Assembly: GCA_964598495.1 (NCBI GenBank)
Contig: CAZRBY010000006.1
Coordinates: 1 to 64,000, forward strand
Reading direction: 5' to 3'
Length of the DNA: 64,000 bases
Origin: Cacconaster sp964598495
GTDB taxonomy: Bacteria; Bacteroidota; Bacteroidia; Bacteroidales; UBA932
Of the stretch, positions 1 to 9,145 are shown piece by piece; position 1 is the stretch's first letter; each line of letters begins with the position of its first letter. The position numbers and the translations under genes were made by a program. Below the pieces are notes generated by a model, which saw only the letters and a list, made by a program, of their open reading frames with translations, had not been told where the DNA came from and did no database searches.

Positions 1-460
1 ACATGATAGTGGCCATCAGGTTACCTCCGAATGCCGGACGTGTCATCTGAAATTCCTTCGTATCTTCCGATATCTCAAGTTTGGTACAGTCAGCAGTAAG
101 ACCTGTGCCAAGACGTGCCGCAACACGGGGAGCCAGGTCACGACCGATGGTTGTAGCGCCAAACAACATTATTGAAGGCTTATACTCCACAGAGACCTGA
201 TACATCGCCTGTGTATATTGTTCAGTAACATAATCCTTTAGATTGTCATGATCTACAACAATCACCGTGTCGGCTCCATACTCTACAAGTTTCTTTGCGG
301 AAGCGGCAATACCCTTGCCGAGAAGCAATGCAAAGACTTTTTCGCCAAGATCAGCCGCAAGGTCACGGGCCTTGCCGATCAGTTCAAGAGCAACAGGTTG
401 TACTACACCGTCTCTTTGCTCTGCAAAGACAAAAACATGTTTATATTGTGATTTATCCAT
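1..460 (-). CDS. etfA: Electron transfer flavoprotein alpha subunit (N-terminal part, cut by window edge)
   Basis: Translating the minus strand from the ATG at 460 gives a protein beginning MDKSQYKHVFVFAEQ, typical of EtfA N-terminal domains. About 153 residues lie in the window and the FAD-binding C-terminal domain is off the left edge. EtfA pairs with EtfB to carry electrons to or from acyl-CoA dehydrogenases in the cytoplasm. It is the last visible gene of the lysine fermentation operon, 20 nt after the etfB stop, so it most likely serves crotonyl-CoA reduction by the neighbouring dehydrogenase. Whether the complex bifurcates electrons to ferredoxin cannot be judged from this fragment. Confidence 0.9.
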   Translation of the reverse strand, partial: MDKSQYKHVFVFAEQRDGVVQPVALELIGKARDLAADLGEKVFALLLGKGIAASAKKLVEYGADTVIVVDHDNLKDYVTEQYTQAMYQVSVEYKPSIMLFGATTIGRDLAPRVAARLGTGLTADCTKLEISEDTKEFQMTRPAFGGNLMATIM

Positions 461-480
461 TTTCAGTCAAATTTAACGGG

Positions 481-1263
481 TTAGATGATGATATGTTTCT
501 CCTTAAGTTTACTTACAATCAGCTCTACTGCCTTTTCTGCATCAACTTCATGTATTACGCCCGGCTGCTTCAGCTCCTTTGCAAATGACTTGACAACCTT
601 GGTCGGAGAGCCTTTCAGACCGAGTTTGGACTCATCAAGATCAACCTTGTCTGCACCCCAGACTTCAACTTCCTTATTGTAGGCGTCAACAATGCCGCCG
701 ACACTCATGTAGCGTGACTTGAAAGCCGGAGCAAGAACGGTGAGGAGACCTTTGCCATCAAATTGTAATAATTGATGCCCCTCTTCAGTCTGTTTCTTTA
801 CGGTAAAAGTTTTGCCGTCATATTCCAGACCTGCCACATAAGAAATCTGCGGAATATTGAGGTGCTCCGCCATTTCAGGGCCTACCTGAGCGGTGTCACC
901 GTCGATAGCCTGACGACCTGTGATTATGAGATCCCATTTGAGAGTTCTTGCAGCACCGGCAAGGGCGTTGGAAGTGGCAAGCGTATCGGCACCTGCAAAC
1001 TTGCGGTCTGTGAGGAGAATGGCTCTATCTGCACCCATCGCAAAAGCTTCACGAAGAATGAGATCGGCCTGAGGAGGACCCATCGTGATAACCGTCACCT
1101 CAGCACCAAACTTATCTTTGAAACGAAGGGCCAATTCGAGTCCGCCTTTGTCGTCCGGATTCATGATGGAAGGAACGCCTTCACGGACAAGGGTTTTTGT
1201 TACCGGATCTATCCTGATTTCCGTGGTATCAGGAACTTGTTTTATACATACCAATATCTTCAT
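481..1263 (-). CDS. etfB: Electron transfer flavoprotein beta subunit
   Basis: 260 residues starting MKILVCIKQVPDT, the usual EtfB start. An in-frame ATG 18 nt upstream exists, but an AGGAGG sequence lies between the two ATGs, 6 nt before the one at 1263, and decides for the shorter form. This is one of the few clear Shine-Dalgarno sequences in the window. The internal stretch GRQAIDGDTAQVGPE matches the AMP/FAD-binding region of the family. EtfB forms a heterodimer with EtfA and shuttles electrons for the acyl-CoA dehydrogenase encoded just upstream. Length is normal for the family. Confidence 0.95.
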   Translation of the reverse strand: MKILVCIKQVPDTTEIRIDPVTKTLVREGVPSIMNPDDKGGLELALRFKDKFGAEVTVITMGPPQADLILREAFAMGADRAILLTDRKFAGADTLATSNALAGAARTLKWDLIITGRQAIDGDTAQVGPEMAEHLNIPQISYVAGLEYDGKTFTVKKQTEEGHQLLQFDGKGLLTVLAPAFKSRYMSVGGIVDAYNKEVEVWGADKVDLDESKLGLKGSPTKVVKSFAKELKQPGVIHEVDAEKAVELIVSKLKEKHIII

Positions 1264-1277
1264 ATCTATTCCTCCTA

Positions 1278-2438
1278 TCATAATTTACCAAACAAATTGC
1301 CTGCGATTACCATACGCTGAACCTCGGATGTACCTTCATAGATCTCGGTGATCTTAGCGTCACGCATCATTCTCTCAACGGGATACTCACGGGTATAACC
1401 ATAACCTCCGTGGAATTGAACTGCCTTTGTAGTAACCTCCATGGCAACTTCAGAAGCATAGAGTTTCGCCATAGCGGAATCGGCAGAGTAACTGATCCTG
1501 TCATTTTTGATGGCCTCATCCTTCTTGAATGCGGCGCTGCGAATCAGCAGACGTGCAGCTTCGATCTTTGTCTGCATGTCTGCCATCTGGAATTGTGTGT
1601 TCTGGAATTTTGCGATAGCGCGACCGAACTGCTTTCTCTCTTTTGTATATTTGACAGTCTCGTCCAAAGCACCTTGAGCGATACCAAGTGCCTGTGCGGC
1701 AATACCGATACGTCCTCCGTCAAGGGTTTTCATCGCAATTCTGAAGCCTCTGCCCACTTGTCCCAAGAGATTTCCCTTGGGAATACGGCAATTATCAAAG
1801 ATCAGTTCAGCGGTGGCACTGCCTCTGATACCCATTTTAAGCTCTTTTTTACCCACACAGAATCCGGGAGTAGAGGCCTCTACGAGGAATGCCGAAATGC
1901 CTCTGTTGCCCTGAGATTTGTCAGTCATAGCTATAATCAAATAGAGCTCCGCATACCCTGCATTGGTAATAAATATTTTGTTGCCATTTAGCACCCATTC
2001 CTCCCCATCAAGAACAGCTGTAGTCTGCTGCGCTGAAGAATCGGTACCGGCATTGGGCTCTGTAAGTCCAAACGCACCTATCCACTCACCTGAAGCGAGT
2101 TTGGGCAAATACTTTTTCTTCTGCTCCTCCGTGCCGAATTCCAAAATCGGAACCATACAGAGAGAAGTGTGCGCGGAAACCACAACGCCTGTAGTTGCGC
2201 AGCAACGTGACAACTCTTCCACAGCAATGGAATACATGATGTTGTCACCACCCGCACCGCCATATTCTTTGGGTACCGGAATGCCGAAAATGCCGAGTTT
2301 GGCCATCTTCTTTACAGTCTCTTCAGGGAAACGCTCTTGCTCGTCGATCTCCGCTGCGAGAGGTTTGACCTCTTTCTCAGCGAACTCGTGAATCATCTGT
2401 CTGAAGAGTTCTTGAGTCTTTGTCAGATTAAAATTCAT
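1278..2438 (-). CDS. bcd: Short-chain acyl-CoA (butyryl-CoA) dehydrogenase
   Basis: 386 residues, the standard length. It contains the acyl-CoA dehydrogenase segments GAFGLTEPNAGTDSS and, near the C-terminus, EIYEGTSEVQRMVIAGNL, which carries the glutamate that acts as catalytic base in short-chain members. FAD enzyme of the cytoplasm. In this operon it would reduce crotonyl-CoA, made by Kal, to butyryl-CoA with EtfAB as electron partner. It lies directly before etfB (14-nt gap) and 18 nt after thiolase. Substrate length is inferred from context; related family members act on other short acyl-CoAs. Confidence 0.92.
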   Translation of the reverse strand: MNFNLTKTQELFRQMIHEFAEKEVKPLAAEIDEQERFPEETVKKMAKLGIFGIPVPKEYGGAGGDNIMYSIAVEELSRCCATTGVVVSAHTSLCMVPILEFGTEEQKKKYLPKLASGEWIGAFGLTEPNAGTDSSAQQTTAVLDGEEWVLNGNKIFITNAGYAELYLIIAMTDKSQGNRGISAFLVEASTPGFCVGKKELKMGIRGSATAELIFDNCRIPKGNLLGQVGRGFRIAMKTLDGGRIGIAAQALGIAQGALDETVKYTKERKQFGRAIAKFQNTQFQMADMQTKIEAARLLIRSAAFKKDEAIKNDRISYSADSAMAKLYASEVAMEVTTKAVQFHGGYGYTREYPVERMMRDAKITEIYEGTSEVQRMVIAGNLFGKL

Positions 2439-2456
2439 TTTGTATGTTTATGTTAT

Positions 2457-3668
2457 TTACTTAGTACAGTTACGTAATATTATAGCTGTTCCCATACCGC
2501 CACCAATACAGAGTGATGCAAGACCGAGCTTCTTGCCGCTTGCTATCAATTCGTGAATGAGGGTTACGATAATACGGTTACCGGATGCTCCGATGGGATG
2601 GCCGAGAGCTATGGCACCACCGTTGATATTGGTGCGCTCATTGATCCACTCTCTTGTAACACCGTGCTCCTTGATAAGTTCACGGATAACACCGAGAGAC
2701 TGAGCTGCAAATGCCTCATTAAGCTCTATCAGCTCCATATCCTGAAGTTTCTTACCTGCTTTCTTTAGGACGTGACGGATAGCGGGAACGGGACCGAGAC
2801 CCATTACTGAGGGATCTACTCCACCCTGACCTGTTGCAACGATTTCAACCATAGGAGTAAGACCGAGTTCTTTTACCTTATCTTCGGAAGCGAGCATAAC
2901 GAATGAGGCACCGTCATTTATGCCTGAAGCATTTCCGGCGGTTACCGTACCATCCTTCTTGAATGCAGGTCTCAGTTTTGCCATCCTTTCGGGAGTTGAA
3001 GTTCTGTTGGGATACTCGTCATCCTTGAAAATAATGGTCTCTTTTCTGGTCACGATTTCAACGGGAACGATTTCCTTAGCAAATACGCCGGAATCCACAG
3101 CCTTGATGGCTTTCTGCTGTGAAGCGAAACCGAATTCATCCTGCTCTTCGCGAGTGATTCCATATTTTTCCGCAACATTTTCGGCAGTAATACCCATGTG
3201 GTATTTATTGAAAGCATCTGTAAGACCATCACAAACCATATGGTCAACAGCCTGAAGGTCGCCCATCTTAGCTCCTGACCGGAGATTACCGCCGAGAATA
3301 AAACCGGCATTGGACATAACCTCGGTACCTCCGGCGATAACTATGTCGGCATCACCTACAAGAATGTCATTGTACCCATTCATAACTGCCTTCATACCGC
3401 TACCGCACACCATATTGATACCGTATGCGGGCACCTCCGCGGGAATGCCTGCCTTGATTGATGCCTGACGTATAACGCCCTGCAACTGACCTCCTGAAAG
3501 CACGTTACCACCTATTACCTCATCTACTTGTTCAGGTTTAATACCGGTCTCTTCTATAAGACTTTTAATGACAACTGCGCCCAGATCTCCGGGAGTGAAC
3601 TCCCCTACTGAACCTAAAAATTTACCAATTGCAGTTCTTTTGGCTGCTACAATATATACTTTTTTCAT
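2457..3668 (-). CDS. Acetyl-CoA C-acetyltransferase (thiolase)
   Basis: 403 residues with all thiolase signatures: the nucleophilic cysteine in NMVCGSGMKA (about residue 88), GGAIALGHPIGASGNR with the catalytic histidine, and a C-terminal CIGGGMGTA with the second cysteine. It splits acetoacetyl-CoA with CoA into two acetyl-CoA in this degradative setting. Acetoacetyl-CoA is supplied by the AtoDA CoA-transferase, whose beta subunit is encoded 19 nt upstream. The acetyl-CoA is partly reused by Kce and partly available for ATP formation. Family membership is certain; the direction is inferred from the operon. Confidence 0.95.
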   Translation of the reverse strand: MKKVYIVAAKRTAIGKFLGSVGEFTPGDLGAVVIKSLIEETGIKPEQVDEVIGGNVLSGGQLQGVIRQASIKAGIPAEVPAYGINMVCGSGMKAVMNGYNDILVGDADIVIAGGTEVMSNAGFILGGNLRSGAKMGDLQAVDHMVCDGLTDAFNKYHMGITAENVAEKYGITREEQDEFGFASQQKAIKAVDSGVFAKEIVPVEIVTRKETIIFKDDEYPNRTSTPERMAKLRPAFKKDGTVTAGNASGINDGASFVMLASEDKVKELGLTPMVEIVATGQGGVDPSVMGLGPVPAIRHVLKKAGKKLQDMELIELNEAFAAQSLGVIRELIKEHGVTREWINERTNINGGAIALGHPIGASGNRIIVTLIHELIASGKKLGLASLCIGGGMGTAIILRNCTK

Positions 3669-3687
3669 TTTTCTATAAGTTTAAAAA

Positions 3688-4347
3688 TTAACACATGGGT
3701 TTTAAATCCTCGGCTATGATAAGCTTAGCCTCGGTAGCTTCTTGTACCTGTTCAACTGAAAACTCAGGATTGATCTCGGTAAGAAGAAGTCCTTTGGGGG
3801 TAACTTTCATCACACCCATTTCGGTAATAATCATATTGACCTGGCCGGCTGCGGTTAGAGGCAGAGTACACTCTTTCATGATTTTATGGTTGCCCTTAGC
3901 AGTATGCTCCATTGTAACAATCACATGATTGGCACCAACAATCAAGTCCATTGCGCCACCCATTCCCGGAGTCCTCTTACCGGGGATCATCCAGTTTGCA
4001 AGATTACCTTTCTCATCCACCTGCATTGCACCGAGGAAGGTTGCATGTACATGACCTCCTCTGATGATAAGGAACGAATCGGCTGAAGAACAAGCATAAG
4101 CACCTGGATTATAGGTAATAAAACCGCCTCCCGCGTTAATGTAATCCTTGTCCTCTTTACCCTCTTCGGGAGCGGGCCCCATACCTACAAGACCATTCTC
4201 CGACTGTAGTGTCACTTTGACACCTTCGGGGAGATAAGCGGGAATTGCGGTGGGAAGACCGATACCCAAATTAACGACATCACCATCGTGAAGTTCGAGA
4301 GCTGCCCTTCTGGCAATAACCTCTCTGATTTGATTTCTGTCCATCAT
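3688..4347 (-). CDS. atoA: Butyrate-acetoacetate CoA-transferase, beta subunit
   Basis: 219 residues. SENGLVGMGP near residue 50 contains the catalytic glutamate of family I CoA-transferase beta subunits, and GGAMDLIVGANHVIV is also typical. With AtoD it transfers CoA from butyryl-CoA to acetoacetate, releasing butyrate and acetoacetyl-CoA. It begins with two ATGs in tandem, so the start may be 4347 or 4344. The alpha subunit is not adjacent but sits about 8.4 kb away at the operon's 5' end (12739-13389), with the lysine genes inserted between the two. Confidence 0.93.
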   Translation of the reverse strand: MMDRNQIREVIARRAALELHDGDVVNLGIGLPTAIPAYLPEGVKVTLQSENGLVGMGPAPEEGKEDKDYINAGGGFITYNPGAYACSSADSFLIIRGGHVHATFLGAMQVDEKGNLANWMIPGKRTPGMGGAMDLIVGANHVIVTMEHTAKGNHKIMKECTLPLTAAGQVNMIITEMGVMKVTPKGLLLTEINPEFSVEQVQEATEAKLIIAEDLKPMC

Positions 4348-4375
4348 ATATAGCTATTTGATAATTAATAATCGA

Positions 4376-5167
4376 TTATTTTATTGACATTCTCTTGACA
4401 AATTCCTGAACAATGAATGAAGCAACGTCATCAGCATAAGTATTCATGCCGAAACCTGCGTCATATCCCAGTTCTTTGGCAAGTTCATGGGAGATACGGG
4501 GACCACCGCATACAAGAATCATTTTGTCACGCAAGCCTTCCGCCTCCATAAGCTCCACAAGTTCAGTCATGTTCTTAATATGAACATCCTTCTGGGTTAC
4601 AGTCTGAGAAACGAGAAGCGCATCAGCATTGAGTTCTATTGCCTTTGCAAGAAAGTCCTCGTTTAGAACCTGACTGCCTAGGTTGTGAGCCTCAAGCATA
4701 TCATACCGCTCAAGACCGTAATGTCCTGCATAGCCCTTCATATTCATAATAGCATCTATCCCCACTGTATGGGCGTCCGTACCTGTTGAAGCGCCGACAA
4801 CTACTAATTTTCGACCGATATTTTCACGGATGTAATCGTCTGTCTCATTCATATCCATAACCGATGATTCCACTTTCGGAACATAAATTGATGTGTAATC
4901 CACTGTATGGACTGTACTGCCGTAGCAATTGAAGAAAGTATATCCCGGAGTAAGCTCACGAAAATATACTACGAGAGGGTTATCAAACCCCATATCTTTG
5001 ATAAGCTGTTTTGCAGCCTCTGTTGCCTCTGCACCGGCAGGAACGGGAAGAGTAAAGCTAAGTTGCACCTTACCGTCATTCATTGTATCGCCGTAGGGCT
5101 TTACCTTGGTCAGATCAAGGGTCTTGTCGAAGTCCTTGTCAGACATTGAATATAATCCGCAGCTCAT
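4376..5167 (-). CDS. kamE: Lysine 5,6-aminomutase beta subunit (B12-binding)
   Basis: 263 residues. The base-off cobalamin motif DxHxxG is present as DAHTVG (Asp131, His133, Gly136). Lys144 in NMKGYAGHYG lies exactly where the PLP-binding lysine of the characterised clostridial beta subunit lies. With KamD it moves the terminal amino group of beta-lysine from C6 to C5, using adenosylcobalamin and PLP. The gene follows kamD with 1 nt between stop and start and is followed by atoA. Length and motifs are complete, so it should be active. Confidence 0.96.
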   Translation of the reverse strand: MSCGLYSMSDKDFDKTLDLTKVKPYGDTMNDGKVQLSFTLPVPAGAEATEAAKQLIKDMGFDNPLVVYFRELTPGYTFFNCYGSTVHTVDYTSIYVPKVESSVMDMNETDDYIRENIGRKLVVVGASTGTDAHTVGIDAIMNMKGYAGHYGLERYDMLEAHNLGSQVLNEDFLAKAIELNADALLVSQTVTQKDVHIKNMTELVELMEAEGLRDKMILVCGGPRISHELAKELGYDAGFGMNTYADDVASFIVQEFVKRMSIK

Positions 5168-5168
5168 A

Positions 5169-6722
5169 TTATTTTACTCCTTTCATTAATTTTACAAATG
5201 GATTCATATAATTCTCGCCCTTCTGGACTACGCCGTCAAGGCCCTTACCGCCGTTTTTAGGACGTTTCACATCACCGAAAATACCCTTTTCGAGAGCATT
5301 GAAAAGACCCTCGGCAACTATTTTTTCAAGAAGCTCCACTGCATCGCCTAGCACTCGAGCAGCCCTATTTCGAATAATGCCACCCTCTTTGAACTCAACT
5401 TCCTCACCGATATCCTTCATATTTCCGAAAATATATTTGGCATTCTCTATAGCGAGGTAACGGTCACTCATAAAAGGAGTGTGGACTGCTTCCGTAGGCA
5501 TACCAAGAAGCTGTATTCCCTGATTGGTCCAAATACCGATCATATTGAAGAGAGCATCCTGAATGTGTCCTTTGAAGATATTTCCGGTCATGAACTTTGT
5601 AGGAGGCATATATTTCAGAGGGGCCTTCGGAAAAATCTCACGAGTCATCTGGGCCTGTGCGAGTTCATAGAGAAATCCGTTCTCAAGTTCGGGATCCATC
5701 TCAAATGCATGTCCCAGACCCATCTGCTCCTCAGGAAGACCTGCGAGCAGTGCAAGCTGTTCGTTTATTAAGTCAGAGACAAGTACTGTGTGGGCAGCCT
5801 CTACCGCATCTGAAGTGGTAAGGTAGTTGTCCTCGCCGGTGTTTATGATAACACCTGCAAATCCGTTGATAACACGTGAGAAAAACTGGTCTACAAAAGT
5901 CCGCTGCATATTGATATCCCTGAAAAGAATTCCGTAAAGAGCATCATTGAGCATCACGTCAAGGCCTTCAAAAGCGCCCATAATGGCGATTTCAGGCATG
6001 CAGAGGCCTGAACAGTAGTTGCAGAGGCGTATATAGCGTCCTACCTCCTCTCCCACCTTGTCAAGAGCCTCACGCATGATGCGGAAATTCTCCTGTGTAG
6101 CGAATGTACCTCCGAAACCTTCTGTTGTGGCTCCGTAAGGCACATAGTCTAGGAGCGACTGGCCGGTAGTACGGATCACAGCTATGATATCCGCCCCTTG
6201 ACGTGCTGCTGCCTCCGCCTGCACCACATCTTCGTAGATATTGCCTGTGGCGACTATTACGTAGATATAGGGTCTGGGACCCTCACCGATAGTTTTCAGA
6301 TAGTGATTCCGACGCTCGCGTCTTGCACGAATACGGTCAATCGAACCATTAATTACCGGCTGAAGAATCTCATCAATCTTCTTTTTATCAACAACTTCTA
6401 TTCTTACAAGGTCAATTGTACCGGACGCAACACCTTCTGCAATCTGTTGAGGCGAAAGTCCGGTCTGAACCATTGCGTTGCCTATATAGAAAAGCACGCC
6501 CTGATTCAAAACACCTTTACCCTTGAGTTCATCTACAACGACATTCGGTAGCGGTACCTGATTTTCATCGATACCATCAATGCCCAAAAGTCGGCACAGA
6601 GTCCTTTCCACTGCAACCGTGGTATAAGACTCTGCGAAAGTCTGTACGTCATCAGCTATATTCTTCGCCAGAGAGCGCGCATAATCGACTTTCTTGAAAT
6701 CCAATCCTAATTTGCTTTGCAT
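5169..6722 (-). CDS. kamD: Lysine 5,6-aminomutase alpha subunit
   Basis: 517 residues, the usual length, beginning MQSKLGLDFKKVDYARSLA. It forms the TIM-barrel partner of KamE, and the two subunits make an adenosylcobalamin/PLP mutase that converts beta-lysine to 3,5-diaminohexanoate. It is recognised from conserved segments such as RARRERRNHYLKTIGEGPRP and YGATTEGFGGTFATQENFRI. It is separated from kamC upstream by a 120-nt heptamer repeat array (6728-6842), the only large gap inside the operon, so its translation cannot be coupled to kamC by overlap. Confidence 0.95.
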   Translation of the reverse strand: MQSKLGLDFKKVDYARSLAKNIADDVQTFAESYTTVAVERTLCRLLGIDGIDENQVPLPNVVVDELKGKGVLNQGVLFYIGNAMVQTGLSPQQIAEGVASGTIDLVRIEVVDKKKIDEILQPVINGSIDRIRARRERRNHYLKTIGEGPRPYIYVIVATGNIYEDVVQAEAAARQGADIIAVIRTTGQSLLDYVPYGATTEGFGGTFATQENFRIMREALDKVGEEVGRYIRLCNYCSGLCMPEIAIMGAFEGLDVMLNDALYGILFRDINMQRTFVDQFFSRVINGFAGVIINTGEDNYLTTSDAVEAAHTVLVSDLINEQLALLAGLPEEQMGLGHAFEMDPELENGFLYELAQAQMTREIFPKAPLKYMPPTKFMTGNIFKGHIQDALFNMIGIWTNQGIQLLGMPTEAVHTPFMSDRYLAIENAKYIFGNMKDIGEEVEFKEGGIIRNRAARVLGDAVELLEKIVAEGLFNALEKGIFGDVKRPKNGGKGLDGVVQKGENYMNPFVKLMKGVK

Positions 6723-6727
6723 AATTA

Positions 6728-6844
6728 AATAGTGTGTAGTATGTAGTTAGTAGTGTGTAGTAATAAAATAGTGTGTAGTATGTAGTTAGTAGTGTGTAGT
6801 TTGTAGTGTGTAGTTTGTAGTGTGTAGTGTGTAGTGTGTAGTTT
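6728..6844. repeat. Degenerate TAGTGTG/TAGTATG/TAGTTTG heptamer array
   Basis: The spacer between kamC and kamD is almost entirely tandem heptamers of the form TAGTNTG on the plus strand, about 14 units with small interruptions. A segment of about 34 bp (from 6727 and again from 6768) is repeated, pointing to slippage or duplication. Two other arrays of the related unit CTACATA/TATGTAG occur at 38410-38458 and 45438-45460. The stop codon of kamC (6843-6845) abuts the array. Function unknown. Confidence 0.9.
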
Positions 6845-8195
6845 ATTGTGTGTCGAGTATTTTTGTCGCCTCGTCAAGCCATCTCGAACTGACTCCAAGT
6901 TTCCGGGCGATATTGAGAGCCTCGTGGGGTACCTCGTTGTCGGCTGACTCGGTTAACGAATAATCCATTTTGAGCCTATCAGAGCCTTCTATATCCTCTA
7001 CCAGACCCTTCACTCTCCAGCATCTGGCGCTACTATCCACATTGTAGTGGGTTGTGAGTATCAGAGAGAGATTGGAGCAATCAGTGAGTATTCTTAGCAG
7101 AGATGAGACCAGTGCGCTCCCTTCGGTAGGGTTGGTGGTTCGGGCCGGCTCGTCAACCAGCGCAAGCGTCTTCGCCCCACTCTCCACCATTTCAATCATC
7201 CTGTCAATGCGCAACATCTCAGCAGCGAAAGAGGAAAGTCCCTTCTGCTGGTCCTGATCGTCACCAAAACAAAATACTATGTTCTCCACCGGTACCATCT
7301 CCGCTTTGAGCGCAGGAACTGCAAAACCGAACTGAAAAAGATACTGGCATAGACAGAGGCTCTTCAGGGCTACGGTCTTACCACCCATATTGGCTCCGAT
7401 TATTATACCTGGCTCCCCGAGCTTGTAGCGGAAAGCAACTTTCTGGAATACTTTTCCCTTTTGTGCGAGGATGGATTTAACCTCAGGATGAAACAGACCT
7501 TCGAAAGATGAGCTATTTCCTACCTCCGGAATAGTGAACGACTCTTTTTTGCGTTGGATTGCTTTGGAAATGACAATATCCAGTTCGGCGAGAGAATGTA
7601 ACAAGTTTGTTAGTTCCGTTGCATAGGGCCGCAGGAGGTTACAAAGAACCCTTTTAATCCTCTCTTCCTCATTTATGAGCCTGTCTTTTAGTTCCTCATT
7701 GTCAGGATCACTCTCAAGCTCCCTTCTGAGTTTCCGCACCTCCATAGAATAGGAGTCATATACATAGAAAGTACCTATTTTGAGGCCGTCAGGATCCAAA
7801 ATACGGATTATATTATCAAGATCGAAATTGGTCCACACATTGGAGATTTCCGCCCTGGAGAATAACTGTTTCACCTCATCCCCCAATAGCGCAAGATGTT
7901 TTATTTCGAACAATTCTATATCGTCAAGCGCAGATCCCTCCTCCAGAGAGGTGAGGGTATTGTAAATGTTACGCAATCCCTGAAGTCTGAATTGCAAATT
8001 CTGTATCAGGGAAGGTTCTCTTTCCACTAAGGAAGTGAATTTATCCAGAGAGGCATATGCTTCCTCTATCTCTTCGGCAGTTGTCATCATCCTGCTGTCG
8101 AGGAGATATTTGCGGGCATAGCCGGACTGCAGTTCGAGCAAATCAAAGCAGTAGCGAATACCGCATGGGGAATCTATTATCTCTTTAAAAGTCAT
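6843..8195 (-). CDS. kamC: MutS-like ATPase KamC, putative lysine 5,6-aminomutase reactivase subunit
   Basis: 450 residues. The C-terminal half is a MutS-type ATPase: Walker A GANMGGKT at residues 267-274 and Walker B LALVDEPART around 345-353, with a helical lever-like N-terminal region. The mismatch-recognition and connector domains of true MutS are absent, so a role in mismatch repair is unlikely. MutS-like genes in this position of lysine-fermentation clusters are annotated as the ATPase of a reactivating factor for the B12 mutase. It overlaps kamB by 11 nt and stands next to kamD, which supports that role. The biochemical function is inference here. Confidence 0.82.
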   Translation of the reverse strand: MTFKEIIDSPCGIRYCFDLLELQSGYARKYLLDSRMMTTAEEIEEAYASLDKFTSLVEREPSLIQNLQFRLQGLRNIYNTLTSLEEGSALDDIELFEIKHLALLGDEVKQLFSRAEISNVWTNFDLDNIIRILDPDGLKIGTFYVYDSYSMEVRKLRRELESDPDNEELKDRLINEEERIKRVLCNLLRPYATELTNLLHSLAELDIVISKAIQRKKESFTIPEVGNSSSFEGLFHPEVKSILAQKGKVFQKVAFRYKLGEPGIIIGANMGGKTVALKSLCLCQYLFQFGFAVPALKAEMVPVENIVFCFGDDQDQQKGLSSFAAEMLRIDRMIEMVESGAKTLALVDEPARTTNPTEGSALVSSLLRILTDCSNLSLILTTHYNVDSSARCWRVKGLVEDIEGSDRLKMDYSLTESADNEVPHEALNIARKLGVSSRWLDEATKILDTQ

Positions 8196-9141
8196 ATTTT
8201 TCTCTATCTTTCACAATATCATATACCGGCAGACCGATAGCTGCGGAGAGTGTGCTGCACAGAAGGTCGGAATCAAGCACGATGCCGTTGGGGGCTACCG
8301 GATTGACGCAAACAGCTATCAGTTTGCTCTTCATCCGCACAGATATCCTGCCTCCCCTTCTGATAAAGGATCTATAGAGGTCCGGGGAGACAAAAATGCG
8401 AGTAAAATCATTGACCACCAGTTCTTTTTCGCCTTTTATCAGTTCGTTCTTAACCGCTTGAAGCAATCTGTTCGTAAGAGCCCCTTCCACTCCTATAACG
8501 GAATGGTTTCTTATTGCATCCGTACAGAGGTCGGAAAATGAAGAAATTTCCGTTTCAGTTTCCTTGCCGGTAAAGAACGGAAGGTTGATCAGGTCAACAA
8601 TAAATGAAGTCCCGGCCACCAGATCCTTGATATTGGCTGAAAAAGCAGCACCCGTCGAGAGCACCATCGCCTCGCTTATAGCAGGGGATGCCGTGCTTAA
8701 TCTCGAAAGGGCTCCATCCACCAGTATCAGGTCTATACCGTAATTATTCAATGAACTCATCCATCTTTTAAGCGCACTTCCGGAAGATGGACCGGAAAGG
8801 AGAACTTTGCCCTCCTGAAGTGCTTTTGCAGTTACCACACGCCCCAAAGCTGTGGTCATATCACTCACATCATACAACTCGGAAAGGATCTTCCTTTCCC
8901 GATAGTGTTTTTCGCTTGTCCCGAAAAACATCCCTTCTTTAATCGTAATCTCGGGTTTGGCGGTGGAAGTCATCTGATCAAGTGACTCCCCGTCAAGTCC
9001 GATTGATGTCACCGCCACCGAAAAATAATCGGTTGGCAGCCTGTTGATAATATAGTTGAGAGACTCTGTCTTGCCCGTATTCTTCTCAAGCCCGACAATA
9101 GATACGCTGCGGTATTTGAGTATCTCATCTATAAAGGGCAT
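8185..9141 (-). CDS. kamB: KamB, putative lysine 5,6-aminomutase reactivase subunit with P-loop
   Basis: 318 residues from the ATG at 9141, which lies 4 nt after the kamA stop; a longer reading frame to 9231 would overlap kamA by 86 nt and is not needed. An N-terminal P-loop-like motif GLEKNTGKT (residues 17-25) follows SVSIV, suggesting nucleotide binding. The rest has no domain I can name beyond its family in lysine-fermentation clusters. It overlaps kamC, a pairing that suggests a two-component complex that exchanges damaged cobalamin on KamDE. The reactivase role comes from family annotation and gene context, not from a visible motif. Confidence 0.78.
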   Translation of the reverse strand: MPFIDEILKYRSVSIVGLEKNTGKTESLNYIINRLPTDYFSVAVTSIGLDGESLDQMTSTAKPEITIKEGMFFGTSEKHYRERKILSELYDVSDMTTALGRVVTAKALQEGKVLLSGPSSGSALKRWMSSLNNYGIDLILVDGALSRLSTASPAISEAMVLSTGAAFSANIKDLVAGTSFIVDLINLPFFTGKETETEISSFSDLCTDAIRNHSVIGVEGALTNRLLQAVKNELIKGEKELVVNDFTRIFVSPDLYRSFIRRGGRISVRMKSKLIAVCVNPVAPNGIVLDSDLLCSTLSAAIGLPVYDIVKDREKYDF

Positions 9142-9145
9142 AATC

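Noticed and set aside
772..1320. 182-residue plus-strand reading frame opposite etfB
   Set aside because: Antisense shadow of etfB, no protein-like composition.
6728..6844. CRISPR array
   Set aside because: Seven-base tandem units without spacers and no cas genes.
6843..8195. Mismatch-repair MutS
   Set aside because: ATPase core only, no mismatch-recognition domain, and set inside the kam operon.
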